From contig JAHCJV010000012.1 of the NCBI GenBank assembly GCA_026126105.1, positions 30,426-94,425 of the forward strand: a DNA stretch of 64,000 bases, given 5' to 3'. Shown one piece after another: positions 27,081 to 35,510 of this stretch (within the stretch, counting starts at the first letter, position 1; the number at the start of each line of letters is the position of its first letter). The translations under genes were made by a program, and so were the position numbers. Below the pieces are notes generated by a model. The model was not told the origin of the DNA and ran no database searches. It saw nothing but the letters and a program-made list of their open reading frames with translations. Origin of the DNA: Enhydrobacter sp. GTDB taxonomy: Bacteria > Pseudomonadota > Alphaproteobacteria > Reyranellales > Reyranellaceae.

Positions 27081-29546
27081 TCATTTCACGCGTGGCACGA
27101 TCCGCTTCAGCTTTGCAATACCGCTCTCGTCGACCGAGGACGCAGGACGACGCGGCGGTGCATTGTTGGCCGCGAGATCGCGCTCACGAAGTGGCCGGTC
27201 GGAATTGCTGCCGCGCTGCCCCGCATTTCCGCCGTAGTAGGCATTGTAGCGCGAGTAGTAGTCCCCGTAGTCGCCGTATTCGTACAGCGCGTGCTTCGCC
27301 AGATTGACCTTGTTGATGACGATACCGACACGGTCGGTAACGCCCAGCAGCGCCGAAACCGCGCTCTTCACCACGTCACGCGGAGTCTTGGCCCAATGGA
27401 CGATGAAGATCGTATAGTCGGCAAGCTGGGCGATGATGCGGGCGTCGGACACCGCCATGACCGGAGGACTGTCGAGGATCACGAGATCGTAGCGGTCCGC
27501 AAAGGTCGCGAGCGCGGCCTTCATGGCATGCGATTCGAGGATTTCCGGCGCATTCGGCGTCTCCGCGCGGGCACAGATATAATCGACGCCGGACACGTCA
27601 TGACGACGTATGCACTCATCCAGCGTCTTCGTGCCCATCAGATACTCGTCGATGGTGCCGCCGCGGTCCTTCAGGCCGAGCGCCACCGCCAGCTTGGCCT
27701 GCCGCAAGTCGAGATCGACCAGCAGCACGCGGCGCGAGGCGTTCATCTTGGTAAGCAGCCCTCCGAGCGCAGCCGCGAAAGTGGTCTTCCCTTCGGCCGG
27801 GGTCGACGAGGTGACGGCGATCACCCGCGCCGGTCGATCGAGGTTGCTGAGGCTGATTGCGGTGAACACCGCCCGCATGGCCTCGGCCGCCGACGACGTT
27901 GTGCGGTCGAGCACCTGGGTGACGATGTTGGCGCGAAGACCCGCCGAGCCCTTGACCAGCGGGACCATGCCGAGCACCGCAACGCCGGTCGCCTTTTCGA
28001 CCTGGGAAGCCGAACGGAACACCCTGTCGAGCTTCTCCGCCGCGACCGCACCGGCCATGCCAAGCAGGCAGCCGATCAGGAACGCGGCGAACAGGCCGGT
28101 CTTGTACTGCGGCGAGCTGGGCGCGCCCGACGGCCAGGCATAGGCGAGGATACGTGCATCTGCCCGCTGGATATCCTGCTGCTCCCGCAGTTCCTTGAAG
28201 CGACTCAGAAAGCTCTCGTAAAGCGCCCGATTGGACTGAGCCTCCCGTTCGAGCTGCTTCAGCTCGGCTTCGTACTGGCTGGTGGCGCCGGCCATGACGG
28301 AAGAGCGCTCGACCTGAACGCGTAGTTCCTCCTCCTCTGTCTTCGCAGCATCGAGTTCGGCGCGGATGGCGAGCGTGATGCTTTGCGTGGCCGCGAGGAA
28401 ACGACCACGCACTGACGCCAGCTCGGCCCGCGCCTGCACGACCTTAGGATGGTTCGGACCGTAGATCGTCTGATATTCCGCGATACGGCGGTTGAGGTCC
28501 GCCTCCTGCTGCCGCAGCGCGTTCAGGCCAGCATTATTGGCGACCTCGGAAATGTTTGCGAGCTCATTGGGATTGAGGCTTGCCTTGCTGAGCGCCACAA
28601 GGCGACTTTCCTTTTCGATTCGGCGCGTTTTCGCGTTGATGTACCGGGTGTTGAGATCAGACAAGGTCTGAGCCGAGACAACACCCTCGGGGCTGCCGGC
28701 CAAGCCTTTTTCGCGGCGAAAGTTCGCGACGGCATCTTCAGAAACCTGAAGGTTGCGGCGCAACTCGGCCAACCGTTCCTCAAGCCATTCGGTGGCACGG
28801 CGATTCGCCTCGTTCTTGTTGTCCACTTGGTCGGCCAGATAGACTTCGGCGATTGCATTGGCGATACGCGCCGACATCGTGCCGTCGGTGCTTTCCACCG
28901 TAATGAGGATGACGAACGTACGGCCGAGCAGAGTTACACTCAGATGGCTTGCGACGGTAGCGATAGCCGCGCGCCGACGGGGATCGCTGTCGTCCGTCCG
29001 TGCGGCACGCGGCGCCGGCGACGCCTGGGATGCAGGGGGCTGGGGCGGCGAGAGGAGCGATGCGATGCCGGAATGCCAGAGCTCGCGGATCGGAGCCAGC
29101 GAACTGTCGAGGAAGCCCGGCGGCTTCGTGCCGTTGAATTCCGGATTCGACGCCAAGCCGAGCCGATCGACCACGCGGCCGATGAGGAACTCGGACTGGA
29201 TGACCTCGAGTTCGCTCTGGATCGCGCCCAGGTTCAGCGTGTCGACGCCGGAAAGCGCTGCTTCCGTGCTCATCACCTTGAATGTCCGCGTATCGAGCAT
29301 GATTCGCGACGACGCCTTGTACATCGGTGTCGCCTGAGCAATGATCAGGGCCATCAGCGCGACCGCGAGCAGGCCGGCTCCTATGATTAGCGCCTTGCGC
29401 CGGTTGAGCAGCCTTAGCCACTCCCAGAGCTCGTTGGGCGCTTCCATCGAGCGCATGGGGGAGGCGTTGACTGGATCAACCGCCGCCGAGAGCCGGTTCA
29501 GGCCGGTCTCTTCGCCCGTCTGATCGAACTTCGATAAAGATCCCAT
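27081..29546 (-). CDS. wzc: Polysaccharide co-polymerase / bacterial tyrosine autokinase (Wzc/ExoP-like)
   Basis: 821 residues from ATG 29546 with GGAAG upstream. N-terminal Wzz-type domain with a transmembrane helix about 54-74 and a second one near 490-510; between them a long coiled-coil periplasmic region with the GNVR-like PNHPKVVQARAELASVRGRF segment. The cytoplasmic BY-kinase has Walker A TPAEGKTTFA (Lys587), Walker A' VLLVDLDLRQ (607-616) and Walker B LVILDSPP near 688. The C-terminal tyrosine cluster runs from 755 to 771: YEYGDYGDYYSRYNAYY, eight Tyr. Known role: controls chain length and export by cycles of autophosphorylation. It is followed upstream by the GumB-like lipoprotein and OM barrel genes, its likely partners. 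Confidence 0.95.
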   Translation of the reverse strand: MGSLSKFDQTGEETGLNRLSAAVDPVNASPMRSMEAPNELWEWLRLLNRRKALIIGAGLLAVALMALIIAQATPMYKASSRIMLDTRTFKVMSTEAALSGVDTLNLGAIQSELEVIQSEFLIGRVVDRLGLASNPEFNGTKPPGFLDSSLAPIRELWHSGIASLLSPPQPPASQASPAPRAARTDDSDPRRRAAIATVASHLSVTLLGRTFVILITVESTDGTMSARIANAIAEVYLADQVDNKNEANRRATEWLEERLAELRRNLQVSEDAVANFRREKGLAGSPEGVVSAQTLSDLNTRYINAKTRRIEKESRLVALSKASLNPNELANISEVANNAGLNALRQQEADLNRRIAEYQTIYGPNHPKVVQARAELASVRGRFLAATQSITLAIRAELDAAKTEEEELRVQVERSSVMAGATSQYEAELKQLEREAQSNRALYESFLSRFKELREQQDIQRADARILAYAWPSGAPSSPQYKTGLFAAFLIGCLLGMAGAVAAEKLDRVFRSASQVEKATGVAVLGMVPLVKGSAGLRANIVTQVLDRTTSSAAEAMRAVFTAISLSNLDRPARVIAVTSSTPAEGKTTFAAALGGLLTKMNASRRVLLVDLDLRQAKLAVALGLKDRGGTIDEYLMGTKTLDECIRRHDVSGVDYICARAETPNAPEILESHAMKAALATFADRYDLVILDSPPVMAVSDARIIAQLADYTIFIVHWAKTPRDVVKSAVSALLGVTDRVGIVINKVNLAKHALYEYGDYGDYYSRYNAYYGGNAGQRGSNSDRPLRERDLAANNAPPRRPASSVDESGIAKLKRIVPRVK

Positions 29547-29685
29547 CGTCTTCCATCCTGCGGTACTTCAAGCCCGCAAAAGCCCTTCTCCACGCACCAC
29601 CCATTACAGAGCACGCACACTTGCGACTCTGCTCCCTCCTGCGAACCGACGTCCCCACGGCGGTCCCGGCAAGCAAACGGTCTCT

Positions 29686-30351
29686 CTAGAACCACCTCTC
29701 GGGAACACGGATCACATCGCCTGGTTCGACCAGGGTATCTTCGGTCACATACTCTTCTTCCGCGCTCGTAGCGTAGTAGCGCTTGATCGTTAGGCGGGTC
29801 CGCCCGGCTCGCCGCGTATACCCCCCAGCTATCGCGACCGCCTGGATCACGCGCAGGCAGCTCACGTAGGGGAACTGCCCCACTCGCGCGACTTCGCCGA
29901 CAACGTAGAAGGGCCGCATCGCAGTCAGCTCGACGCTGAGCCGAGGGGAAACGAGGTAGCCTTGCGAGCGATACCGCTCGCGCAGGAGTTCCTCGAGTTC
30001 CCCGACCGTCAAGCCGACGACCTGGATCGGTCCCAGCATGCGGGCCGAAATCCCGCCGGCGGCATTGACCTCGTAATCACCCGAGAATTCCGTATCCTGC
30101 AGGACGATGACGCGAATCTTGTCTCCCGCGCCAAGTCGATAGCCGGGACTGCCCTGCTTGCAGTCGTTGGTTTGACCAAGTGTAGGTCCGGTGACCGGCG
30201 GCGCCTGCGTGAAAGACACGACGTCGCGATTCGGTGGCGTCGGCAGTTGGTACACGCCGGTCGTGCGTGTCTCGCAAGCCCCCACCAGGAGGGCCGCCAC
30301 CACGATGGCGATGTGCGATTTGGCGGAAACGGTCCGCACGAGGTCGTCCAT
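29686..30351 (-). CDS. Small polysaccharide export lipoprotein, GumB/Wza family
   Basis: 221 residues from the ATG at 30351; the longer open frame upstream overlaps the barrel gene and lacks homology. N-terminal hydrophobic segment with lipobox L-V-G-A-C (Cys about 24). The Poly_export domain (about 65-150) includes GYRLGAGDKIRVIVLQDTEF and GGISARMLGPIQVVGLTVGE; one SLBB repeat follows (FYVVGEVARVGQFPYVSC, then VIQAVAIAGGYTRRAG). The short length fits GumB-like proteins that lack the Wza C-terminal helix and need a separate outer-membrane barrel; a barrel gene lies 19 bp upstream of it. It should pair with the Wzc-like kinase 140 bp downstream. Confidence 0.92.
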   Translation of the reverse strand: MDDLVRTVSAKSHIAIVVAALLVGACETRTTGVYQLPTPPNRDVVSFTQAPPVTGPTLGQTNDCKQGSPGYRLGAGDKIRVIVLQDTEFSGDYEVNAAGGISARMLGPIQVVGLTVGELEELLRERYRSQGYLVSPRLSVELTAMRPFYVVGEVARVGQFPYVSCLRVIQAVAIAGGYTRRAGRTRLTIKRYYATSAEEEYVTEDTLVEPGDVIRVPERWF

Positions 30352-30370
30352 GGTGATTCTCACAGCACCT

Positions 30371-31924
30371 TCACCGCTTCGCAAGCAATCGAATGGAATA
30401 GATCTGACGATCGTAGGAAGGACCCAGGACGTTGGTTGACGAAGCGTGCGCGTATTCGAAGAAGGGTCCAATTTGGATGTCAGGGCGAATGCTGTACAGC
30501 AGACCAATCTGCCCGCGGAAGTAATAATCCGTTCGCGGACCGGCTCCCGTGCCCGCGATTGGGGTGTAATCGGCGCTCTGGAACAGGAGCCCGCCAGCAA
30601 GCGTCCAAGCATCGTGTATCAGGTAGGTGTAGTCCACGGCGATCGTAGTCGAAACGTAGTCGCTGTACTGACTGAGGATCGACTGGTTGATCGATCGCAG
30701 GATGTAGGGTCGCAGCGTGAGCGGTGCGTAACCGGTGAAGGTGCCGATCAGGCCGAACGAGAGCGCGCCCGTGTTGCCGAGCCCGTACTCGAAACCGGTA
30801 TTCTGATACCCGATCGTTCCCTCGAGAAGGCTGATCGCGTTCACCTGCCAGGTCGCGCCAAACGAAATATTCATCCCATTCGAACTGCGCGCCTGCCCGG
30901 CCGCGTTGATCGTATCGATGTACCGGATCTGGTTGAATGTCGGCGCAACGAAGACCGAAAGGTCCTCGAACAGCTGATAGCCAAGCTTGAACGACTGGCC
31001 GAACTCGAAACGGTCGAGACTGGCGGCCGGCAAGTCCTCGCTCGAGATCAGACTGTAATTCTGGTACCAGTAGCGGGCCGCCATTGCAGTGATCTGGTAG
31101 AAGACTCGGTCGAACTTTTGGTACAGGCCGATTTCGATCGGCAATGTGTCGATGACCGTTGGCGATTGGGCGATCGCAGCGTTGGGCGTTCCAAGGGGCT
31201 GCGTCGCCCTGCGGAAACCAACGGCGTAAGTGGCATGGAAATCGGAGTGAATGTCTATCTTCCCGTCAACGAGGATGCCGTAGTTCTGGTAGTTCTGGGT
31301 CGGCGCTACCCCATACCAGCCGATCGTCCCGCTTGCCAGAACGTGTAGAGAATGGTTCAGCCAGTCAGACCGGAGGTCGAGTGTCGGCGTAACGCTGGTG
31401 TAGAGCGATCCCGTTGTGCCAAGCGAGGCGCTCTGGGCATAGACATTGCTGTCGAAGCCGACATTAATCTCGATTTGCGGAACCAGGATGAACGCGCCGA
31501 CGGCTATGCCGCCGCCGTCCGACACTAGGCCACCACCGCTGCTCCCGACAAGCCCGAGGCCCCCGCCGACAATGCCGCCATAATAGGGTATACTTGTTCC
31601 GAACGGCGAATTCACGATGGTCGTCCCCGCGGAGGGAACGGTCGGCGCAACGAGCGTGGAATCAGGCAAAGTAGTTCCTGCCCGTCTTGCCGCCTCGCGC
31701 CGCAAGGTGTCATCGACGCCGGTCTGGGTGAAAACCCCCGGCACCGCACCGCCCGGCGGCAAAGCCGGGGTCACCGAAGACGGATCGATCGGCGCCACTG
31801 CGGCGGGGTCGTCGCCCGTTTGTGTAGGCGACTGTGCATGAACTGCCGACATCCCGCACGACAGTAACGCCCAGCCGACCAAGGGGGACCAAATAAGTCG
31901 CGAACGATGCGCGCGAATCGTCAT
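30371..31924 (-). CDS. Outer-membrane beta-barrel protein (putative beta-barrel porin 2-like)
   Basis: 517 residues from the ATG at 31924 (GAGAG upstream), followed by a clear signal peptide ending AVHA-QSP near residue 31. An unstructured Pro/Gly-rich stretch (35-150) precedes about 350 residues of alternating amphipathic strands with aromatic girdles (for example VPQIEINVGFDSNVYAQSA, FHATYAVGFRRA, FFEYAHASS) ending in a charged terminal strand, YSIRLLAKR, rather than the usual aromatic C-terminal residue. VGFDSNVY is typical of BBP2-type barrels found in exopolysaccharide loci. Inferred role: outer-membrane conduit or scaffold for export with the GumB-like lipoprotein encoded 19 bp downstream. 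No enzymatic motif. Confidence 0.82.
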   Translation of the reverse strand: MTIRAHRSRLIWSPLVGWALLSCGMSAVHAQSPTQTGDDPAAVAPIDPSSVTPALPPGGAVPGVFTQTGVDDTLRREAARRAGTTLPDSTLVAPTVPSAGTTIVNSPFGTSIPYYGGIVGGGLGLVGSSGGGLVSDGGGIAVGAFILVPQIEINVGFDSNVYAQSASLGTTGSLYTSVTPTLDLRSDWLNHSLHVLASGTIGWYGVAPTQNYQNYGILVDGKIDIHSDFHATYAVGFRRATQPLGTPNAAIAQSPTVIDTLPIEIGLYQKFDRVFYQITAMAARYWYQNYSLISSEDLPAASLDRFEFGQSFKLGYQLFEDLSVFVAPTFNQIRYIDTINAAGQARSSNGMNISFGATWQVNAISLLEGTIGYQNTGFEYGLGNTGALSFGLIGTFTGYAPLTLRPYILRSINQSILSQYSDYVSTTIAVDYTYLIHDAWTLAGGLLFQSADYTPIAGTGAGPRTDYYFRGQIGLLYSIRPDIQIGPFFEYAHASSTNVLGPSYDRQIYSIRLLAKR

Positions 31925-31994
31925 GGAACTCTCATGCCAGCCAGGCAACGGTCCGACGGTCGGTTGGAAAAAATCCCGCACGGCCTTCGGTCGT

Positions 31995-32936
31995 TCAGGT
32001 GCAGCCGCTGGCGTACGCTTGGCACGGCGGGTTGTACGGCGGCGGCGGCGGCGGCGGCGGCGGCCCAATGATGCAGCAGGGCGTCGTCGGCGGCGCCGGC
32101 GGGTCTTTCGGCGACAGATCCGGAGACGGCGGCAAGGGAGGAAGGGGCGGCTGCGGATTTCCCGGCGGATTCAGCGGAGCGCCCGGCAGGTCCGGCGGCG
32201 TTGTCGGCGGGGGCTCCAATGGCGGAATGAGCGGCGGCGACGTCGGCGTTACGTCAGGTGTGTTTGTAATCAACGGCCCGCCCACGCCCGTCGGACCACC
32301 CGCGAGAGGCGGTTCGCCACCTTGCAACGGTCCGGAGTCCGGGACCGCGCCGGCGTCCGAGGGTCCTCCGCCTTGCAGTGGTCCTGCCCCCAACAAGGGT
32401 GTGCTATCGGTAAGCGGTCCGCCATCTTGGAGGGGGCCTTCGCTGAGGACAGGCCCAGAACCATCGAGACCGCTCCCGGCGACGGTTTCGCCTCCGGCCA
32501 TCGGGCCGGTAGCCAAGGGATCGTCCCCGACAAGAGGACCGCTGCCGCCCGCGCCACCATTATCCTGACCCGCGCCCGTGCCTGCGGCATCGCCGGTCTG
32601 CGTGTCGCCACCTTGGTTCCCGCCACTTGGCAAGTCGTTGCCTTGTGGGTCGCTCCCCTGGACTGATCCGGTTTGCGTGCCACCCTGCTGGGTTGAACCC
32701 CCGGGAGTGGATCCGCCAGTCGTGCCGTCGCTTGTCGCACCCTGAAGTGCAACCGGATCTTGCTGAACGACCTGCCGGTCCGGGACAGGCAGCGCACCGG
32801 GGATCGGGTTGCCACCCTCGAGCTTCTGCTGCTCTTCGACCGGTTGTTGCCCGGTCACTTGGGCAAACGCAAGCCCGCCGCCTGCCAACACGACGGCAGC
32901 GATAACACTCTGCGCCTTTAATGCAAGTTTATGCAT
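31995..32936 (-). CDS. Secreted low-complexity Gly/Pro-rich protein of unknown function
   Basis: 313 residues from the ATG at 32936 (GGAT eight bases upstream; ATG 32954 is an alternative). Signal peptide HKLALKAQSVIAAVVLAGGG ending AFAQ. The mature part is wholly low-complexity: Gly/Thr/Gln-rich (60-130), then about ten spaced G-P-(L/M/V) units (about 135-225), then Pro-rich (230-300) including nine consecutive prolines, and a Cys-containing end (CC near 285, then PCQAYASGCT). Likely periplasmic or surface-exposed and extended. It is 70 bp upstream of the barrel gene in the same direction, so probably part of the export operon. Could be a spacer or matrix protein; nothing catalytic is visible. 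Codon bias and the signal peptide argue it is real. Confidence 0.68.
   Translation of the reverse strand: MHKLALKAQSVIAAVVLAGGGLAFAQVTGQQPVEEQQKLEGGNPIPGALPVPDRQVVQQDPVALQGATSDGTTGGSTPGGSTQQGGTQTGSVQGSDPQGNDLPSGGNQGGDTQTGDAAGTGAGQDNGGAGGSGPLVGDDPLATGPMAGGETVAGSGLDGSGPVLSEGPLQDGGPLTDSTPLLGAGPLQGGGPSDAGAVPDSGPLQGGEPPLAGGPTGVGGPLITNTPDVTPTSPPLIPPLEPPPTTPPDLPGAPLNPPGNPQPPLPPLPPSPDLSPKDPPAPPTTPCCIIGPPPPPPPPPYNPPCQAYASGCT
32038..32064. repeat. (GGC)9 trinucleotide repeat inside the Gly/Pro-rich gene
   Basis: Nine perfect GGC units on the plus strand; on the coding minus strand they are CCG proline codons giving a run of nine Pro. Slippage here would change length without shifting frame. Confidence 0.95.
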
Positions 32937-33095
32937 TCGAGCCATCCAAAACATCGCCGGAGGCCGTATTGGCTCCCAGTGTGCACGCTAGTATCCAGAC
33001 TTGGGCCCGGCCCCACACGGCCCAGCCCCACCCCAATCTGCACTCAGAATACCGAAATCTTCGCAAATTTCCAATACACATAATCCTAAGGTCGG

Positions 33096-34268
33096 CTAAT
33101 GCCCCATGCTGCCGACAGACGAACGTTCGTCCGCTCGACGCAAGTCGGCCAGGGCCTCGAGCGCAGTCGCCACCCCTCCCGCGTCGCCACATGAGATTCG
33201 CCAGTATGGTGTGCCCGTCGCGCGCGCAAGCAAATCCACGTCGGACTCTGCGCTTCCGACAAAGACAACGGGCTTTCGCGATTCCAGACATGCATAGATC
33301 TTTGACGGCATCACCAGCCCGACGAATGCGTCCTTGAGCACCACGAGGTGCGCATCGGGTGCACTGAGCAGACCTGGAAGCCTCTCCAGCGATACCGGCT
33401 GCGAGCGGTGGAACGGCAGTTTGAGCGCCGACAGACAAGCGACGACCTCCTCCGCCCCTTGCCCTGTGGCACTCAGCCACAGCCTGACCCGTCCAGTGCC
33501 GGTCTGATGGTGCAGCCGATAGCCCTCGACGAACGTCGCCACTTCATGGGCGATTCCGTAATTGCCGGAATACAGCAGTACACAGGCATCGCCGAGTTCG
33601 GCCGGCCTGGGTTCTGTAGATCCCCCTTGCGTGAACTTCACCGGCGAACCGTCGCGCACCAGCGCGATCCTCTGCGCGGGTATACCGGCATCGTCGCGAA
33701 GGCGGCGCATCTGGTCTTCGCCCAGCACCTCGAAGCGATCGACGCGCCGGCGCCAGAAGTTGGTCATGACCTGTACCGCACCCAACGCCCAAGACGGCCG
33801 TGATCGAGCCGCGATCAGGCACTCCGGGTGGAAGTCGGTGATCCGGTAGACGAGACGCCCCCGCCACAGGAACCTGAATGGTACCAGCAGGTGAATGAGA
33901 AAGGGTGGCGATCCCGTGAACAGGATTCCGTCCGCCGCGCGCAACGGGCCGAGAGCTCCCCACACCAACCGGAAGTTTGTCCGGATCGTCCACAGCAGAC
34001 GCCCGAGCAGCGAGCCACGGGGCACCGGCGACGCCTGAAGGCGGACTTCCGTCAGGCTGCCGTCGCCCAATCGCTCGCGCACGGTGGACGGCGTCTTGGT
34101 GGAGAGCCCGACGAGCGTCACGTCATGGCCACGCTGGGCAAGACTCTGGGCACGCATCTGCATGTATTGCCCGACTGCGCCGAAATCCGGCGGCAACCAG
34201 TCGGCAATAATGACCACGCGCCGTTCGGTGGCCGGATCGAACGGACTTTGTTCGAGAAGGTCGCTCAC
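33096..34268 (-). CDS. Glycosyltransferase family 4 (WbuB-like)
   Basis: 390 residues. The start is GTG at 34268, overlapping the stop of the upstream GT as GTGA. N-half Rossmann: RVVIIADWLPPDFGAVGQYM and SLAQRGHDVTLVGLS. ILFTGSPPFLIHLLVPFRF and YRITDFHPECLIA are typical of WbuB-type transferases. C-half: VLLYSGNYGIAHEV and PSKIYACLESRKPVVFVG, the conserved P-S-K-I-Y-x-Y/C-L motif of this branch. The protein therefore resembles the transferases that add N-acetyl-fucosamine-type sugars in O-antigen loci, but the donor cannot be assigned. Expressed with 34265-35437 by coupling. Confidence 0.87.
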   Translation of the reverse strand: MSDLLEQSPFDPATERRVVIIADWLPPDFGAVGQYMQMRAQSLAQRGHDVTLVGLSTKTPSTVRERLGDGSLTEVRLQASPVPRGSLLGRLLWTIRTNFRLVWGALGPLRAADGILFTGSPPFLIHLLVPFRFLWRGRLVYRITDFHPECLIAARSRPSWALGAVQVMTNFWRRRVDRFEVLGEDQMRRLRDDAGIPAQRIALVRDGSPVKFTQGGSTEPRPAELGDACVLLYSGNYGIAHEVATFVEGYRLHHQTGTGRVRLWLSATGQGAEEVVACLSALKLPFHRSQPVSLERLPGLLSAPDAHLVVLKDAFVGLVMPSKIYACLESRKPVVFVGSAESDVDLLARATGTPYWRISCGDAGGVATALEALADLRRADERSSVGSMGH

Positions 34269-35437
34269 ACTCGCCTTTTCCCCTCGATCGCTGATCGATA
34301 AACGTCGCTCATGCGAGTTGCGATCGCGTCCCAGCCGTATTCGGTTACGACACGTTCGCGTCCCCGCTGCCCCATCTCACGGCTGGCCGCCCTGTCTGCG
34401 AGCAACGCTTGCAGGCCCTCCGCAATTCCTTCCGGTGACGGAGCGACAACCGCTCCGGCGTTTGCGTCTCGCACGATTTCGGACATGCCGACGTCCGGAA
34501 CCGTGAGCACCGGCAGGCTCCGCCGCATCGCTTCGAAGGCCGCCAATCCAAAGTTCTCCGACAGGGATGTCATGGCGAAAAGCGCCGCGGCAGCAAACAA
34601 GGCCTCCTTGTCGGCACCGCCGATTTGCCGCGCTATGATCGTCACGCGCTTGTCCACGCGGAAGAGCCGGGCCTTCTCGGCGAGCGTTGCGGCGTGGCCG
34701 CCGTCGTCGCCAGCAATTATCAGCCGCGCGTTCGGAACGCGCGGCAGTGCCTCGAGCAGGCGGTCCAGGCCTTTCTCCCAGCTGATCCGACCGAACGCCA
34801 GTATCGGTGGCGCGCCCGCGATCGCTGCCGAGATGTCGGGTGATATCGCCTGGCCGATTGACGACGGCGGATCATCAACCCCGTGCGGCACGGTAACAAC
34901 CCGGCGAAGCGACCATCCAAAGCTCGCGACATGATGCGCCTCGATCGCCGACGTCGTGTGTACAGCGGCCGCATGCTCAAGGTTCGAGCGGTCGAGGAGC
35001 CGGAGCCAGGCCTCCTTCACCCAACGGTTCTTGCGGCGGATCAGCTCGGGCACGAGCATCCCGCGCGGTGACACGACGTAAGGGACATCGTGCTTGCGCG
35101 CAACGCGGGCTGCCATCGAGGTTGGCCAGAGGTAGATCGCGTGAATGTGAACCAGATCGTAATTGGCGATCCGAGCACGCAAGGCCCGCTCCATGGCGGG
35201 CGACCAGTAGAGGCGCCGCAGCAATGGGCTCCGAAAGTAGGTTACGCTCACACCTTCGAGGTCGACTGCCCGCTCGAGAGGGACGTCACTGTTTCCGGGA
35301 CCGTCGACGTTGGTGGTGAAAACATCGGCCACGTGGCCCTGCGCAGCAAGAGCGCGGCAAAGGGCGTGGACCGATCGGATAGGGCCGCCATATCTCAACG
35401 CGGGAAGGTAGGTCGGAACGACATGAAGCAGGCGCAA
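34265..35437 (-). CDS. Glycosyltransferase family 4
   Basis: 390 residues. The start is TTG at 35437 supported by GAGG seven bases upstream, and the protein then begins RLLHVVPTYLPALRYGGPIR, a complete GT4 N-terminus. Further motifs: DLVHIHAIYLWPTSMAARVA, VVSPRGMLVPELIRRK, ILAFGRISWEKGLDRLLEAL and TSLSENFGLAAFEAMRRSLP, the last carrying the E-x7-E donor site (SENFGLAAFE). The stop overlaps the GTG of the next GT. 73 bp upstream lies the 3' end of the polytopic membrane protein gene. Cytoplasmic, retaining transferase; sugar unknown. Confidence 0.9.
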   Translation of the reverse strand: MRLLHVVPTYLPALRYGGPIRSVHALCRALAAQGHVADVFTTNVDGPGNSDVPLERAVDLEGVSVTYFRSPLLRRLYWSPAMERALRARIANYDLVHIHAIYLWPTSMAARVARKHDVPYVVSPRGMLVPELIRRKNRWVKEAWLRLLDRSNLEHAAAVHTTSAIEAHHVASFGWSLRRVVTVPHGVDDPPSSIGQAISPDISAAIAGAPPILAFGRISWEKGLDRLLEALPRVPNARLIIAGDDGGHAATLAEKARLFRVDKRVTIIARQIGGADKEALFAAAALFAMTSLSENFGLAAFEAMRRSLPVLTVPDVGMSEIVRDANAGAVVAPSPEGIAEGLQALLADRAASREMGQRGRERVVTEYGWDAIATRMSDVYRSAIEGKRRV

Positions 35438-35510
35438 AGACGGGCCTCGGGGCTGGCGATCACGGATGTTCCATAGAATGGGGGACTTGCAAAGGGCGAT
35501 CCCTTCTTGA

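Noticed and set aside
27024..29390. Two long plus-strand frames (27024-28325 and 28449-29390)
   Set aside because: Both are antisense to the Wzc-like kinase, whose Walker motifs and tyrosine cluster identify the real strand.
31999..32568. Gly-rich plus-strand frame opposite the Pro-rich gene
   Set aside because: It is the mirror of proline codons read as glycine. The minus-strand frame has a signal peptide and ribosome site and the plus frame has neither.
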